Origin: Fictibacillus aquaticus
GTDB lineage: Bacteria > Bacillota > Bacilli > Bacillales > Fictibacillaceae
Direction: 5' to 3'
DNA length: 64,000 nt
Assembly: GCF_002245695.1 (NCBI RefSeq)
Contig: NZ_NOII01000001.1
Span: 868,001 to 932,000 of the forward strand
Position numbers and translations under genes: made by a program. Below are positions 50,958-60,305 of this stretch, one piece after another. A model generated the notes under the pieces. The model was not told where the DNA came from, did no database searches, and worked only from the letters and a program-made list of their open reading frames with translations. How positions within the stretch are numbered: the first letter of the stretch is position 1; every line of letters starts with the position of its first letter.

Positions 50958-51272
50958 ATGAAATTGACGGTATTAATTGCGGCAGTAACCTTTATAGTAC
51001 CTGTGCTGATGATCATTGTGTCCAAAAAAATGCCTGCTGCGTCTAAATTTTTTGCCGCACTGGCGTTTCTTTCCCTTTCAATTGCAGGATGCACTATCAC
51101 AATTACAGTAATGAAGGTTATAAGGGACGGCGAAGTATTCATGACGACTGTTCATGAAATTCTGCTGAACTGGCTGTTTCTCATCAGCATCGGATATTCT
51201 GGACTTTTCGCCATCTATCAATGCGGATTATGTTTCATTCATCTCAAAGCGGGTAAACACCTTATAGACTAA
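50958..51272 (+). CDS. Membrane protein of unknown function
   Basis: 104 residues from ATG 50958, three transmembrane segments (LTVLIAAVTFIVPVLMIIV; AALAFLSLSIAGCTITITVM; LLNWLFLISIGYSGLFAIY). The start choice is weak: only AGCAGGG precedes it, and an upstream ATG would lie inside the preceding terminator. Not recognised. Confidence 0.6.
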   Translation: MKLTVLIAAVTFIVPVLMIIVSKKMPAASKFFAALAFLSLSIAGCTITITVMKVIRDGEVFMTTVHEILLNWLFLISIGYSGLFAIYQCGLCFIHLKAGKHLID

Positions 51273-51289
51273 AAGGAGGTAATACAGCC

Positions 51290-51766
51290 ATGCACACACA
51301 AAATACAAATCCAAGAGATCCACAGCACTACGATAACTATGACAGCTATTCTTCAACAAAAGGAACGGGCTTCAGCACAGGAATGCTGGTTGGAGGCCTT
51401 ATTGGCGCAGCAGCAGCCCTATTGCTCGCACCTAAAACAGGAAAAGACATGCGTGATTCACTCATGACGCAATCATCTGCGTTAAAAGAAAAGACAATGC
51501 AAATGAAAGACGAAGCGATGCTTAAAGCTCAGCTTGGAACGATGGATGCAAAAGATAAGGTTACAAACATCGGTACAGCAGCTTCTTCCGCTGTTACGAG
51601 TGTCAAAGAAAAAGCGAGCAATCTATCTATTTCAGCCAAACAAAAGCTGCAGGAAGCGAAGAATACACCAAACGATGAAAGCGATCCGATGAATACTGCA
51701 GGAAGCGTTCCGAATACATCGAGCACCTATACTTCAGGTGACGCACAAGCAACAAAACAAGGATAA
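51290..51766 (+). CDS. YtxH-domain stress protein
   Basis: 158 residues. N-terminal hydrophilic stretch, one glycine/alanine membrane helix (TGMLVGGLIGAAAALLLAPK), a following TGKDMRDSLM (YtxH signature) and a long helical, low-complexity tail. AAAAGGAGGTAATACAGCC before the ATG. General-stress-type membrane protein. Confidence 0.88.
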   Translation: MHTQNTNPRDPQHYDNYDSYSSTKGTGFSTGMLVGGLIGAAAALLLAPKTGKDMRDSLMTQSSALKEKTMQMKDEAMLKAQLGTMDAKDKVTNIGTAASSAVTSVKEKASNLSISAKQKLQEAKNTPNDESDPMNTAGSVPNTSSTYTSGDAQATKQG

Positions 51767-51775
51767 TGAATAGAA

Positions 51776-51809
51776 AAAATGCCGCCCTTTCCGAGGGCGG
51801 CATTTTTTT
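51776..51809. terminator. Bidirectional terminator
   Basis: AAAATGCCGCCC, loop TTTCCGA, GGGCGGCATTTT then TTT; shared by YtxH and the convergent P-type ATPase gene. Confidence 0.92.
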
Positions 51810-53655
51810 ATCCTCTTAAAAGACGCAGCCCGTTTAATATAACTAGTATAGTACTTCCTTCATGGCCTATCACACCAAGCGGGAGCGAAAGAGCATCAAA
51901 AGCATTTGCTATAATGAGCATAATGATGACAGCCATTGAGAAGATAATGTTCTGCCTTACGATTTTTTTCATCCTTTTTGACAAATCCATCATGTTTGAA
52001 AGCCTGTTCAGATCATTATTCATAAGGACCGCATCAGCTGCTTCAATCGCTATATCACGTCCTTTCCCCATCGCTATGCCAATATATGCAGCAGCAAGTG
52101 CAGGTGCGTCGTTAATCCCGTCTCCAACCATCGCTACTTTCCCATTTTTTTCTTTATATTGTAAAACGACTTTCACCTTATCATGCGGCATGCATCTTGC
52201 CTTCACTTCATCCACACCGGCCTTCAACGCAATCCGTTCTGCTGCCCGGTGAGAATCTCCTGTTACCATCACTGTGTGAACATGATTTTTATGCAATGAT
52301 TGTATCGCAAAAACCGATTCGTTCCGGATAACATCCTCTAATGCGATCATTCCAGCAAGAACTCCGTCTGCGGCAATAAAAATGAGGGTTTTCCCTTCTT
52401 CTTCAAGACCCTGTGCTTTCTTGTTTAATAAAACACCGGTCCATTCTGCGCTTCCAATCCGCCATTTTTTCCCGAGCATCTCGGCTTCAATCCCAAGGCC
52501 AGGTTCATCCTTAAATTCTTCGGGCTTTATGTTTAAAATGCAATTTTTCTCTGATGACCATTTTACAATGGCATCTGCCAGCGGGTGGCTGCTCTTTGAT
52601 TCGATCGCAGCTGCAATCCCCATTAGTTCGTTAACGTTCCAGTCATTTTCTGGGATCACATCTGATACAATCAGCCGCCCTTCTGTGAGTGTTCCCGTCT
52701 TGTCAAAAGCAACCACGTTCACTTCATTAAACTTCTCAAACGCTGTGCCATTCTTAAACAGAATTCCTTGTCTTGCTGCATTAGATAAGCTCGACAGCAG
52801 CGGCGGCATCGTACTCGCCATAAGCGCGCACGGTGAGGCGACAACGAGAAGCACCATGGCGCGGTACAGCGATTCCTCCCACGCCCAGTTCAGCAGGAAT
52901 GGCGGCAGCACAGCAATCAGCGCAGAGGAAAGAAGAACGATGTTCACATAGTGTTCTTCAAATTTTTCAATCTTTCTTTGTGTGCGGGGCTTAGCTGTCT
53001 GAGCTTCTCTGACAAGAGCCGCCATCCGGGAAACCATAAACTCACTTAGTTCCTTAGTGACAGTAACGATCAAAAAACCGTTCGTGTTCAATGTACCGGC
53101 ATATACCTCTGCTCCGTTCTCTTTTAAAGAAGGGACGGGTTCTCCGGTCACGGCTGACTCCTCGACTTCTGATTTTCCTGATGTCACTATACCATCAGCA
53201 GGGATCCGTTCCCCAGGCTTTATTTGAATAACATCGCCTACTGACAGCTTTGATACTGCAGTTTTTATATACGTTCCATCACTCTGTCGCTTCCATGCTT
53301 CGTCTGGCTGCAATGACAATAGCGATGAAATTTCCTTCGTGCTTTTTTGCAGCGTATACGATTCAAGTGCTCCCGACACGGCAAAAATGAAGATTAAAAT
53401 AGCTCCCTCTCCCCAATAGCCGATCGCAGCAGAACCCGCTGCAGCAATTATCATGAGCAGTTCAACATTCAGCTTTTTCTCTTCAAGAGAAGAAAGTATC
53501 CCTTCTTTTGCTTTTGAAAAACCTCCAATTAAGAATGCCGCGGCATAAAGCCATACATATAAGTCCGCGTCCACTCTGTTCATCTGCCAAGCTGCTGCAA
53601 TAAATATACCTGCTGCCGCAGCTAGAATCATTTCAACATTTGCTTTCAGCTGCAT
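51808..53655 (-). CDS. Heavy-metal P1B-type ATPase (ZosA/CadA-like)
   Basis: 615 residues. TGEP (170-173), SPC ion site S274-P-C276, phosphorylated D318 in DKTGTLTEG, H357-P, and GDGINDAPAL. The SPC motif with HP dipeptide suits Zn2+/Cd2+/Co2+ subgroup. No N-terminal heavy-metal-binding domain or Cys cluster, as in B. subtilis ZosA. A loose Fur/PerR-like sequence (TGAGAATGGCAATCA) lies at 53675, just before the start. Confidence 0.92.
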   Translation of the reverse strand: MQLKANVEMILAAAAGIFIAAAWQMNRVDADLYVWLYAAAFLIGGFSKAKEGILSSLEEKKLNVELLMIIAAAGSAAIGYWGEGAILIFIFAVSGALESYTLQKSTKEISSLLSLQPDEAWKRQSDGTYIKTAVSKLSVGDVIQIKPGERIPADGIVTSGKSEVEESAVTGEPVPSLKENGAEVYAGTLNTNGFLIVTVTKELSEFMVSRMAALVREAQTAKPRTQRKIEKFEEHYVNIVLLSSALIAVLPPFLLNWAWEESLYRAMVLLVVASPCALMASTMPPLLSSLSNAARQGILFKNGTAFEKFNEVNVVAFDKTGTLTEGRLIVSDVIPENDWNVNELMGIAAAIESKSSHPLADAIVKWSSEKNCILNIKPEEFKDEPGLGIEAEMLGKKWRIGSAEWTGVLLNKKAQGLEEEGKTLIFIAADGVLAGMIALEDVIRNESVFAIQSLHKNHVHTVMVTGDSHRAAERIALKAGVDEVKARCMPHDKVKVVLQYKEKNGKVAMVGDGINDAPALAAAYIGIAMGKGRDIAIEAADAVLMNNDLNRLSNMMDLSKRMKKIVRQNIIFSMAVIIMLIIANAFDALSLPLGVIGHEGSTILVILNGLRLLRG

Positions 53656-53919
53656 GATTAACCCTCCTTAAGAATGAGAATGGCAATCATCCTCAATACC
53701 CCTTAAAAAGCAGAAATGCTGCCGTCTCAACGACAGCAGCGCGACTATCCAATATTTTGTTGCCACTTCCCATTACCCTACTTTATGCACCATCATTCCT
53801 TCTGTTGCCTGTCAGATACTGATTCGTCAAACAACGTAAAAAAACCTTTATCACGACTATACAAACATCTCCTCATTCTTTATGCTGTTATTAATCAGCA
53901 AGCATTGGAGGAATCATTT

Positions 53920-54408
53920 TTGGCATTGATCAGACACGCTCGCACCGAAGATTATCCAGCCATTCTCGCAATCTATAATGAGGCAGTCTTAACCTCTTCA
54001 GCAACGTTTGATATTCAGCCGCTCTCCATGGAGGAAAGAACTTCATGGTTTCAGAAATTCAGCAGCACTCATCCACTTTTGGTTTTTGTTATTGAAGGTG
54101 AAGTTGCAGGATACGCGTGCATCAGCCCATATAATTCAAAACCGGCGTACAGCAGGACGGCGGAGGTATCTATCTATATTTGGAAGAAATATCATGGTAA
54201 AGGCATAGGAAAAAAGCTGATGAAGGCTGTATTGAAAGAAGCAAAAAGTGCAGATATACATACTGTTATTGCAGGCATTACTGCAGGTAATGATGCAAGT
54301 ATCCGCCTGCATGAAGGGTTTGGCTTTCGTCTCGCTGGAACTGTGAAAGAAGTTGGATATAAATTTGCGGATTGGCACGACGTTCACTATTATCAAGTGT
54401 TTTTATAG
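53920..54408 (+). CDS. GNAT-family N-acetyltransferase, phosphinothricin-type
   Basis: 162 residues. Start TTG 53920 (TTGGAGGAATCATTT upstream); longer in-frame extension lacks homology. Acetyl-CoA loop GKGIGKKLM and C-terminal GFGFRLAGTVKEVGYKFADW match the Pat/YncA-like GNATs that acetylate phosphinothricin, methionine sulfone or similar amino acid analogues. Confidence 0.9.
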   Translation: MALIRHARTEDYPAILAIYNEAVLTSSATFDIQPLSMEERTSWFQKFSSTHPLLVFVIEGEVAGYACISPYNSKPAYSRTAEVSIYIWKKYHGKGIGKKLMKAVLKEAKSADIHTVIAGITAGNDASIRLHEGFGFRLAGTVKEVGYKFADWHDVHYYQVFL

Positions 54409-54490
54409 GCATGTTAGTCAGCCTTACCTCCACTTGAATGGAAGATGAGGCTTGACTCTTGCAGAAAACGAACATAGGGATAAGCTTCAA

Positions 54491-55060
54491 TTAAATGAGA
54501 ACATAAGAAATTGTAACGATAATGAAAACAGTTGCGATGGCTATACCTGCTGCAATGGCCATTAAAGTAGATTTTCTTGTATAGCCTTTCATGTCCATAT
54601 GTGAGGCAGAACGATCTACTTTTCTAATGTGCAGGTATTGACTGGTATTAATTATTGCAAAGATTAAAAGAGCTAGAATCAATAGAAAGCTGATGTCTAC
54701 CTGTATCATATTGTCTGATGTATTGCGGTTCCAATAAGCTTGCAGAAACATCATCCCGCTTACTATAAAACGCCAAATATGATTCATTTTACGCTGCTTA
54801 AACCATTCGTCTCCCATCTTTTGTTTTTCATAGCGTGCTACTTGTTCAAAAACGGGGATGAATGAGGAAGTTGAATCCCCTTTTATTAACCCAGTAATCG
54901 CCTGAAGAAGCATTATGATGCCTAGCAGTGCGAAAAATTGGAAGGATGTTACTTCAAACATATTAAACACTATAAAATAGACTGTGATGGAGATTAATAA
55001 AATAACATTCGTTGCTATCACTTGCTTAGTTCTCATCTTCTTTCGTTCAGCATTATCCAT
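54491..55060 (-). CDS. Membrane protein of unknown function
   Basis: 189 residues from ATG 55060 (GGGAG 9 bases upstream; another ATG lies 6 bases earlier). Four hydrophobic segments in two pairs with a charged middle (YEKQKMGDEWFKQRKMN). No family recognised. Confidence 0.75.
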   Translation of the reverse strand: MDNAERKKMRTKQVIATNVILLISITVYFIVFNMFEVTSFQFFALLGIIMLLQAITGLIKGDSTSSFIPVFEQVARYEKQKMGDEWFKQRKMNHIWRFIVSGMMFLQAYWNRNTSDNMIQVDISFLLILALLIFAIINTSQYLHIRKVDRSASHMDMKGYTRKSTLMAIAAGIAIATVFIIVTISYVLI

Positions 55061-55128
55061 TCTCATCTCTCCCAAGCATTATTTGTATTGAACTCATATT
55101 AACATATATTGTAAAAATAAAATCAAAA

Positions 55129-55172
55129 AAAAAGCGCTCGAAACCTATGAACAGGTTCTCGAGCACTTTTAT
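55129..55172 (-). terminator. Terminator of the sugar catabolic operon
   Basis: On the minus strand AAAAGTGCTCGAGAACCTG, TTCA, TAGGTTTCGAGCGCTTTT then TTTTT. Confidence 0.9.
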
Positions 55173-55176
55173 TATT

Positions 55177-56145
55177 TTACACCCACCACATTTGTGCGGG
55201 CTGTTCAGAGATCAAAATTGACTGAAGGTTTTTAACCGCTCGGCTGAAGCCTTCTTCAATACTCATGATCGGGTCTTCGTGTTCAATGCTCACCACATAG
55301 TCATAGCCGAACGTACGAAGAGCGCTCATCATGTCACTCCACTCTTGTACACTGTGGCCGCACCCAACTGAACGGAAGCTCCATGCTCGTGTTTGAATTT
55401 CACCATAAGGCTGCATATCCGTTAAGCCGTACAGGTTTACGTTGTCTTGATCGATGTAAGTGTCTTTCGCGTGAAAATGGTGGATCGCTCCTGCTTTTCC
55501 GAGAATCTTAATCGCGGCAACAGGGTCGATTCCCTGCCACCATAGGTGAGAAGGATCAAGATTTGCACCGATCGCATCGCACGTTTCTTCGCGAAGCTTA
55601 AGCAGCGTGTATGGTGTGTGTACCAAGAAACCGCCATGCAGTTCAAGGCCAATTTTTACACCATGATCTTTCGCAAACTGTCCCCACGTTCGCCAATATG
55701 GAATGAGCTTTTCTTCCCACTGCCATTTCAATACATCGCCATACTCGTTCGGCCAAGGTGCGACCGGCCAGTTTGGCGCTTTTGCATCTTCGTGATCACC
55801 AGGCACGCCTGAGAAACAGTTAACAACAGGAACACCCATCAAGCCTGCAAGCTCAACTGTTTTAACAAATGTATCATGCGATTCTTGCGCGAAAGCTTGG
55901 TCTGGGGAAATCGGGTTTCCGTGGCAGCTGAACGCTGAGATCGTCAAGCCGCGCTTTTCAACCTCATTCAAGTAAGCTGTACGTTTTTCTTCAGACGCAA
56001 GCAGCTCGTCAAGAGGACAATGAGCGTTTCCTGGGTAGTTGCCTGTTCCGATCTCCACAGCTTGAACGCCGGCTGCCTTCACGTAATCGAGCATTTCTGT
56101 GAACGATTTATCTGCAAATAGTACCGTAAATACGCCTAGTTTCAT
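55177..56145 (-). CDS. Sugar phosphate isomerase/epimerase (IolE-like)
   Basis: 322 residues, AP-endonuclease-2-type TIM barrel. Metal-site pattern: E in IGLELHGGF, D/H in NLDPSHLWWQG, H in HFHAKDT, and E in SIEHED. Likely isomerises or dehydrates a keto-inositol or related sugar. Last gene of the operon; its start overlaps the upstream stop. Confidence 0.9.
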   Translation of the reverse strand: MKLGVFTVLFADKSFTEMLDYVKAAGVQAVEIGTGNYPGNAHCPLDELLASEEKRTAYLNEVEKRGLTISAFSCHGNPISPDQAFAQESHDTFVKTVELAGLMGVPVVNCFSGVPGDHEDAKAPNWPVAPWPNEYGDVLKWQWEEKLIPYWRTWGQFAKDHGVKIGLELHGGFLVHTPYTLLKLREETCDAIGANLDPSHLWWQGIDPVAAIKILGKAGAIHHFHAKDTYIDQDNVNLYGLTDMQPYGEIQTRAWSFRSVGCGHSVQEWSDMMSALRTFGYDYVVSIEHEDPIMSIEEGFSRAVKNLQSILISEQPAQMWWV

Positions 56146-57206
56146 GTGTTCTCCACTCCTTCACCATTTTGCAGCTTTATACTTGTACCCTTTTCGCTGC
56201 TTTCATAGATTGCTTCTATCACTTTAGACACCTCGAGAGCCTGTTCGGCTGTAACGAGCGGAACCGCTGTGCCGAGACAGCTGTCTACAAAGTTTTCGGC
56301 CTGTGGAATGCCTGGGTCATCGCTGCCCGGTATCCAGTCGGCTTTTGTTGAACTTAATATGCCATATTTTGTTTCATACACTTCAAACGGAAACACATCA
56401 AGACCGCCTTTATCACCCGAAATGGAGACAACCTCTGCATCTTCTTTAATATTAGCAGCCCACGACGTTTCAAAAAGCATCGTAGCGCCGTTTTCTAAGC
56501 GCAGATAAGCCGTCACATGGTCATCCACTTCAAACGTACTCGGATCAAAATCGCCCCATTGATTGATTGGATTCGGCTGTTTGCTCAATGTGTTATAAGC
56601 TTTACCTGAAACCTCTGCCACTTTTGGGCTGCCCATAAGCCAGAGGGAAAGATCAAGCAAATGGCATCCGTAATCGATCAAACTTCCGCCGCCTTGAAGC
56701 TCCTTGTTCGTGAACACACCCCAGCCTGGAACTTTGCGTCGTCTGAGTCCCTGAACGCGGACAACGAGCGGGTTTCCGACATCGCCTGAGTCCATCACTC
56801 TTTTTGCCGCTGCCGCTTCTTTCATATAGCGGTAGTGGAAAGCGATTGAAAGGATTTTACTTGAGCGTTTTTGCGCTGCAATCATTTCTTCGCACTCGGC
56901 GACTGTCATTGCCATCGGCTTTTCGCACAGTACGTGCTTGCCCGCGTCTAGCGCCGCAACGGTAATCTCTCTATGAAACTTGTTCGGTGTCGCAATCATC
57001 ACCGCGTCTACATGCTCCCACATATCTTCGTAATTTGTAAAAAAGTACGGTATGTGAAACTTTGTTGCTGCCTCTTTAGCTGTTGTTTCATTCACGTCGC
57101 TGACGGCCGTGATGACCGCCTTCTCCCCAAGAGACTGAAAAGCAGGGATATGGCGGCCTTGTGCAATGCCGCCCGCCCCTATAATCCCAATACGCAATGT
57201 GTTCAT
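56142..57206 (-). CDS. Gfo/Idh/MocA-family oxidoreductase 2
   Basis: 354 residues. Rossmann GAGGIAQGRHIP, EKPMA motif, and DxxxH motif in IDYGCHLLDLSLWLMG. NAD(P)-dependent sugar dehydrogenase; substrate unknown. ATGA-like overlaps couple it to the genes on both sides. Confidence 0.92.
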   Translation of the reverse strand: MNTLRIGIIGAGGIAQGRHIPAFQSLGEKAVITAVSDVNETTAKEAATKFHIPYFFTNYEDMWEHVDAVMIATPNKFHREITVAALDAGKHVLCEKPMAMTVAECEEMIAAQKRSSKILSIAFHYRYMKEAAAAKRVMDSGDVGNPLVVRVQGLRRRKVPGWGVFTNKELQGGGSLIDYGCHLLDLSLWLMGSPKVAEVSGKAYNTLSKQPNPINQWGDFDPSTFEVDDHVTAYLRLENGATMLFETSWAANIKEDAEVVSISGDKGGLDVFPFEVYETKYGILSSTKADWIPGSDDPGIPQAENFVDSCLGTAVPLVTAEQALEVSKVIEAIYESSEKGTSIKLQNGEGVENT

Positions 57207-58246
57207 TATGCCAAGACTCCTGCTTTCACCTTTGCGATGATTTTCTTTTCGTTCGATTCAAGAGCAGCCAGCACGACAGCTAATGAACGCTTCCCTTCTT
57301 CCCCGGAAACAAGAGGCTGTGTATCATTCTGAACGCTTTCTACGAACTTTTCGATCACGTGCGAGTTGTTCTGCCCGCCGCTGTCGTTCGTCTGAATCTG
57401 CCCGAGCTCATAGCGTACGACAGAACCGTTCGTGTATTGTGCAACAAGCGAATATTGCGGGTCATCTTCGAGTCGCAGGATTCCTTTTTCGCCATAAACG
57501 ATCGTGGAGTTATCTTCTTTAGCCGTATAAGACCAGCTCGCAGCGAGCGTACCGATAATGCCGCTTTCTGTTTTCAGAGAAAGAACGGCCGTATCGTCTA
57601 CCGTCGAGAATTCCTTCGCGCTTGTTTCAACGAATGCAGCAACCTCTGTTACTTCTTCTCCTAAAATGTAGCGGATCAAGTCTGTTTTATGGACACCAAG
57701 GTCACCCATCGCTCCGATAAAAGCTTCGTCTTTTCGGAAAAACCATGAATCCTTGCCGTCCACGCTCCAGCCTTCAGGACCAGGGTGGCCGAACGCTGTG
57801 CGGAAACTGTACACTTTTCCAAGCTCACCGTTGGCGATAATTTCACGAGCCTTCTCGTGCGACGGTACAAAACGCTGGTTATGGCCGATCATGAGCTTCT
57901 TTCCGTTCTTTTCTGCAGCAGAGATCATTTGCTCTGCTTCTTCAAGAGATGTTGCCATCGGCTTTTCGCACAGCACGTGCTTGCCGGCATTTAATGCGTC
58001 AACAGAAATTGGCGCATGCAAGTAATTTGGCGTGCAGACACTTACAGCTTCCACGTTTGCGTCAGCTAGAAGCTCTTTATAGTCGCTGTATACTTTTCCG
58101 CCGTACTGAGATGCTGCTGCCTGTGCGCGTTCTTCTACACGGTCGCAGACGGCTACGATTTCAACATCCTTATGAGCTGCATACTCCGGCAAGTGGCGGT
58201 GGTTAGCAATGCTGCCGCATCCGATGATTCCTACTTTTAATGTCAT
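57206..58246 (-). CDS. Gfo/Idh/MocA-family oxidoreductase 1
   Basis: 346 residues. Rossmann GCGSIANHRHLP, EKPMA motif and GDLGVHKTDLIRYILG. Second dehydrogenase of the operon. Two such enzymes in one operon suggest sequential oxidation/reduction of a sugar, as in keto-glycoside pathways. Confidence 0.92.
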   Translation of the reverse strand: MTLKVGIIGCGSIANHRHLPEYAAHKDVEIVAVCDRVEERAQAAASQYGGKVYSDYKELLADANVEAVSVCTPNYLHAPISVDALNAGKHVLCEKPMATSLEEAEQMISAAEKNGKKLMIGHNQRFVPSHEKAREIIANGELGKVYSFRTAFGHPGPEGWSVDGKDSWFFRKDEAFIGAMGDLGVHKTDLIRYILGEEVTEVAAFVETSAKEFSTVDDTAVLSLKTESGIIGTLAASWSYTAKEDNSTIVYGEKGILRLEDDPQYSLVAQYTNGSVVRYELGQIQTNDSGGQNNSHVIEKFVESVQNDTQPLVSGEEGKRSLAVVLAALESNEKKIIAKVKAGVLA

Positions 58247-58261
58247 AATCAGTTCCTCCCT

Positions 58262-58981
58262 TTATTTCGCCGCGATGGCTTCAAGTGGTTTTGCATTTCC
58301 ATATACAGGCTTCACACTGCCCGTTGGCGCTGCCCAGGCAACACCATTCGTAATCACTTTTTGAATATCTTTGTTATGGTAAGTCGGGTAAGTTTCATGT
58401 CCTGGACGGAAATAGAAGATCTTCCCTTTCCCTCTTGTGTACGTGCATCCGCTGCGGAAAACCTCGCCGCCTTCGAACCAGGAAACAAACACAAGCTCTT
58501 CAGGTGCCGGGATATCGAAGTGCTCGCCGTACATCTCTTCTTTTTCAAGCTCAATGTATTCTCCGAGACCGTTTGCGATCGGGTGTGCAGGGTTGATTAC
58601 CCAGAGGCGTTCCTTTTCGTCCGCTTCACGCCATTTCAAGTCACAAGAAGTGCCCATCAGTACTTTAAATATTTTTGAGAAATGGCCTGAATGCAGCACA
58701 ACAAGCCCCATTCCATCAAGCACCCGCTGTTTAACCTTCTCCACGATCTCATCGCGGACTTCATCATGTGCAATATGCCCCCACCATACAAGCACATCTG
58801 TACTGTTCAGGACCTCTTCCGTCAGACCATGTTCTGGCTCATCTAAAGTTGCCGTCCGTGCGTCATATCCTGCTTCTGCTAAAAATCCAGCGATTGCTGA
58901 GTGGATGCCTTCTGGATAAACGGCTCTTACCTCTGGATTTTTTTGTTCATGTCTGTTTTCATTCCATACTGTCACTTTCAT
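58262..58981 (-). CDS. ThuA-domain protein (class I amidotransferase-like fold)
   Basis: 239 residues. Motifs [10 protein letters not shown] and [24 protein letters not shown] are ThuA (trehalose-utilisation A) hallmarks. First gene of the operon; LacI-type operator lies 26 bases upstream of its start. The biochemical role of ThuA proteins is to handle 3-keto disaccharides in other bacteria. Confidence 0.92.
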   Translation of the reverse strand: MKVTVWNENRHEQKNPEVRAVYPEGIHSAIAGFLAEAGYDARTATLDEPEHGLTEEVLNSTDVLVWWGHIAHDEVRDEIVEKVKQRVLDGMGLVVLHSGHFSKIFKVLMGTSCDLKWREADEKERLWVINPAHPIANGLGEYIELEKEEMYGEHFDIPAPEELVFVSWFEGGEVFRSGCTYTRGKGKIFYFRPGHETYPTYHNKDIQKVITNGVAWAAPTGSVKPVYGNAKPLEAIAAK

Positions 58982-59006
58982 GTTAAATGACTCCCTTCAA
59001 TTATGC

Positions 59007-59018
59007 GTAAACGTTTAC
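59007..59018. promoter_or_regulatory. LacI-type operator of the ThuA operon
   Basis: GTAAACGTTTAC, a 12-bp perfect palindrome with central CG typical of LacI/GalR operators, lies between the regulator's 3' end and ThuA. Confidence 0.85.
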
Positions 59019-59056
59019 CTTTGATTCAAATTAAAATGAAACGTATTCTTTCAGTT

Positions 59057-60073
59057 TCATTGTTTGCATCTATTAATGACCGATAGTCTTTCAACTATCT
59101 CAAAAGGAAGATAGATGCTTTCCGCTGTCTTCTCCTTGCCATCAATAAGAGCAGTGAGCATCTCGCCTGCTTTTTCCCCCATTTGCACGAGGGGCTGTGA
59201 AATCGTCGTAAGAGGCGGATAGCACATTTCAGAAATTTTTAAGTTGTCATACCCGATGATTGAAAGCTGCTCTGGCACCTTTATATTCATCTCATGGGCA
59301 GCGGACATAGCGCCGATCGCCAATTCATCACTTGCCGCAAAAACGGCAGTCATTTCCGGAAATTGCTGAAGCAGCTTCGGAAGTGAATTCTTGCCATCAT
59401 TAAATCGATAGCCTTCATTGGCAACGAGCATGTTCGGTTCAAATTCAATGCCGTTTTTTGATAAAGCCTCCTTAAATCCATTCATTCTCGGTACACCTGC
59501 GATCGGGTCATCAAAGCTTCCGCCGATCATCCCAATTTTACAGTGGCCGTTTTTGATTAGGAACTCGGCAGCAGAGAAAGCGCCTTCAAAATCATTTACT
59601 CGGACAAACGGCAGCGTGTGTTTCTGGCTTTCTGTTGAAACTAGCACGACTGGCACCTTCATTTCAGAAAAGATGGCTGCATATTCATCCTTGATGTTTT
59701 CACTTGCAAAAATAATTCCGTCTACTCGCTTTTCCTGAAGCAGCCTTAAGTACTTGATCGTTCTGCTCCCGCTTGACGCCGTATTGCAGACAATCACACT
59801 GAACCCGGCATCATGTGCCGCACGTTCTACGCCTTCAAGTACCTCGGATGAAAGCATCCCGGAAACATCCGGAAAAAGCACGCCGATCGTCTGAGTCCTC
59901 TTGTTGATCAGCCCTCGAGCTACAGCGTTCGGCTGGTAGCCGAGCTCAGCAATCGCCTCTGTCACTTTCTTTTTTGTTTCTTCCGAATAGCCTGGTAAGC
60001 CATTCAGAATCCGCGAGACAGTGGCGGTGGAAACGTTTGCTTTTTTCGCCACATCTTTAATCGTGGGATTCAT
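59057..60073 (-). CDS. LacI-family transcriptional regulator
   Basis: 338 residues. DNA-binding domain TIKDVAKKANVSTATVSRILN (4-24), hinge, and C-terminal sugar-binding fold. Expected repressor of the downstream ThuA/Gfo/Idh operon and of itself, since identical palindromes precede both. Confidence 0.95.
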   Translation of the reverse strand: MNPTIKDVAKKANVSTATVSRILNGLPGYSEETKKKVTEAIAELGYQPNAVARGLINKRTQTIGVLFPDVSGMLSSEVLEGVERAAHDAGFSVIVCNTASSGSRTIKYLRLLQEKRVDGIIFASENIKDEYAAIFSEMKVPVVLVSTESQKHTLPFVRVNDFEGAFSAAEFLIKNGHCKIGMIGGSFDDPIAGVPRMNGFKEALSKNGIEFEPNMLVANEGYRFNDGKNSLPKLLQQFPEMTAVFAASDELAIGAMSAAHEMNIKVPEQLSIIGYDNLKISEMCYPPLTTISQPLVQMGEKAGEMLTALIDGKEKTAESIYLPFEIVERLSVINRCKQ

Positions 60074-60096
60074 CCCTCAACCTGCTTTCTAGTTAC

Positions 60097-60108
60097 GTAA
60101 ACGTTTAC
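60097..60108. promoter_or_regulatory. LacI-type operator of the regulator gene
   Basis: The same GTAAACGTTTAC, 24 bases before the repressor start, consistent with autoregulation. Confidence 0.85.
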
Positions 60109-60305
60109 ATTATACGTTTAATGTATCAGCCGCGCTTGTTGATGTCAAACAGAAAAATAAGTTTTCGAGCTGAAATTACAAATGCCAAAACTGAGGTGTC
60201 TATTACCTCAGTCACGAGGGGCTTTTAATAAATTTTCTTTTCAAGAGATTAGGAAAAGATAAAGAGGGAAATTATGAATTAGCAAGCAATAATGGAGGGA
60301 AATTT

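Noticed and set aside
53716-53919. N-terminal extension of the GNAT gene
   Set aside because: No homology and no ribosome site at its start; the TTG at 53920 has GGAGG at proper distance.
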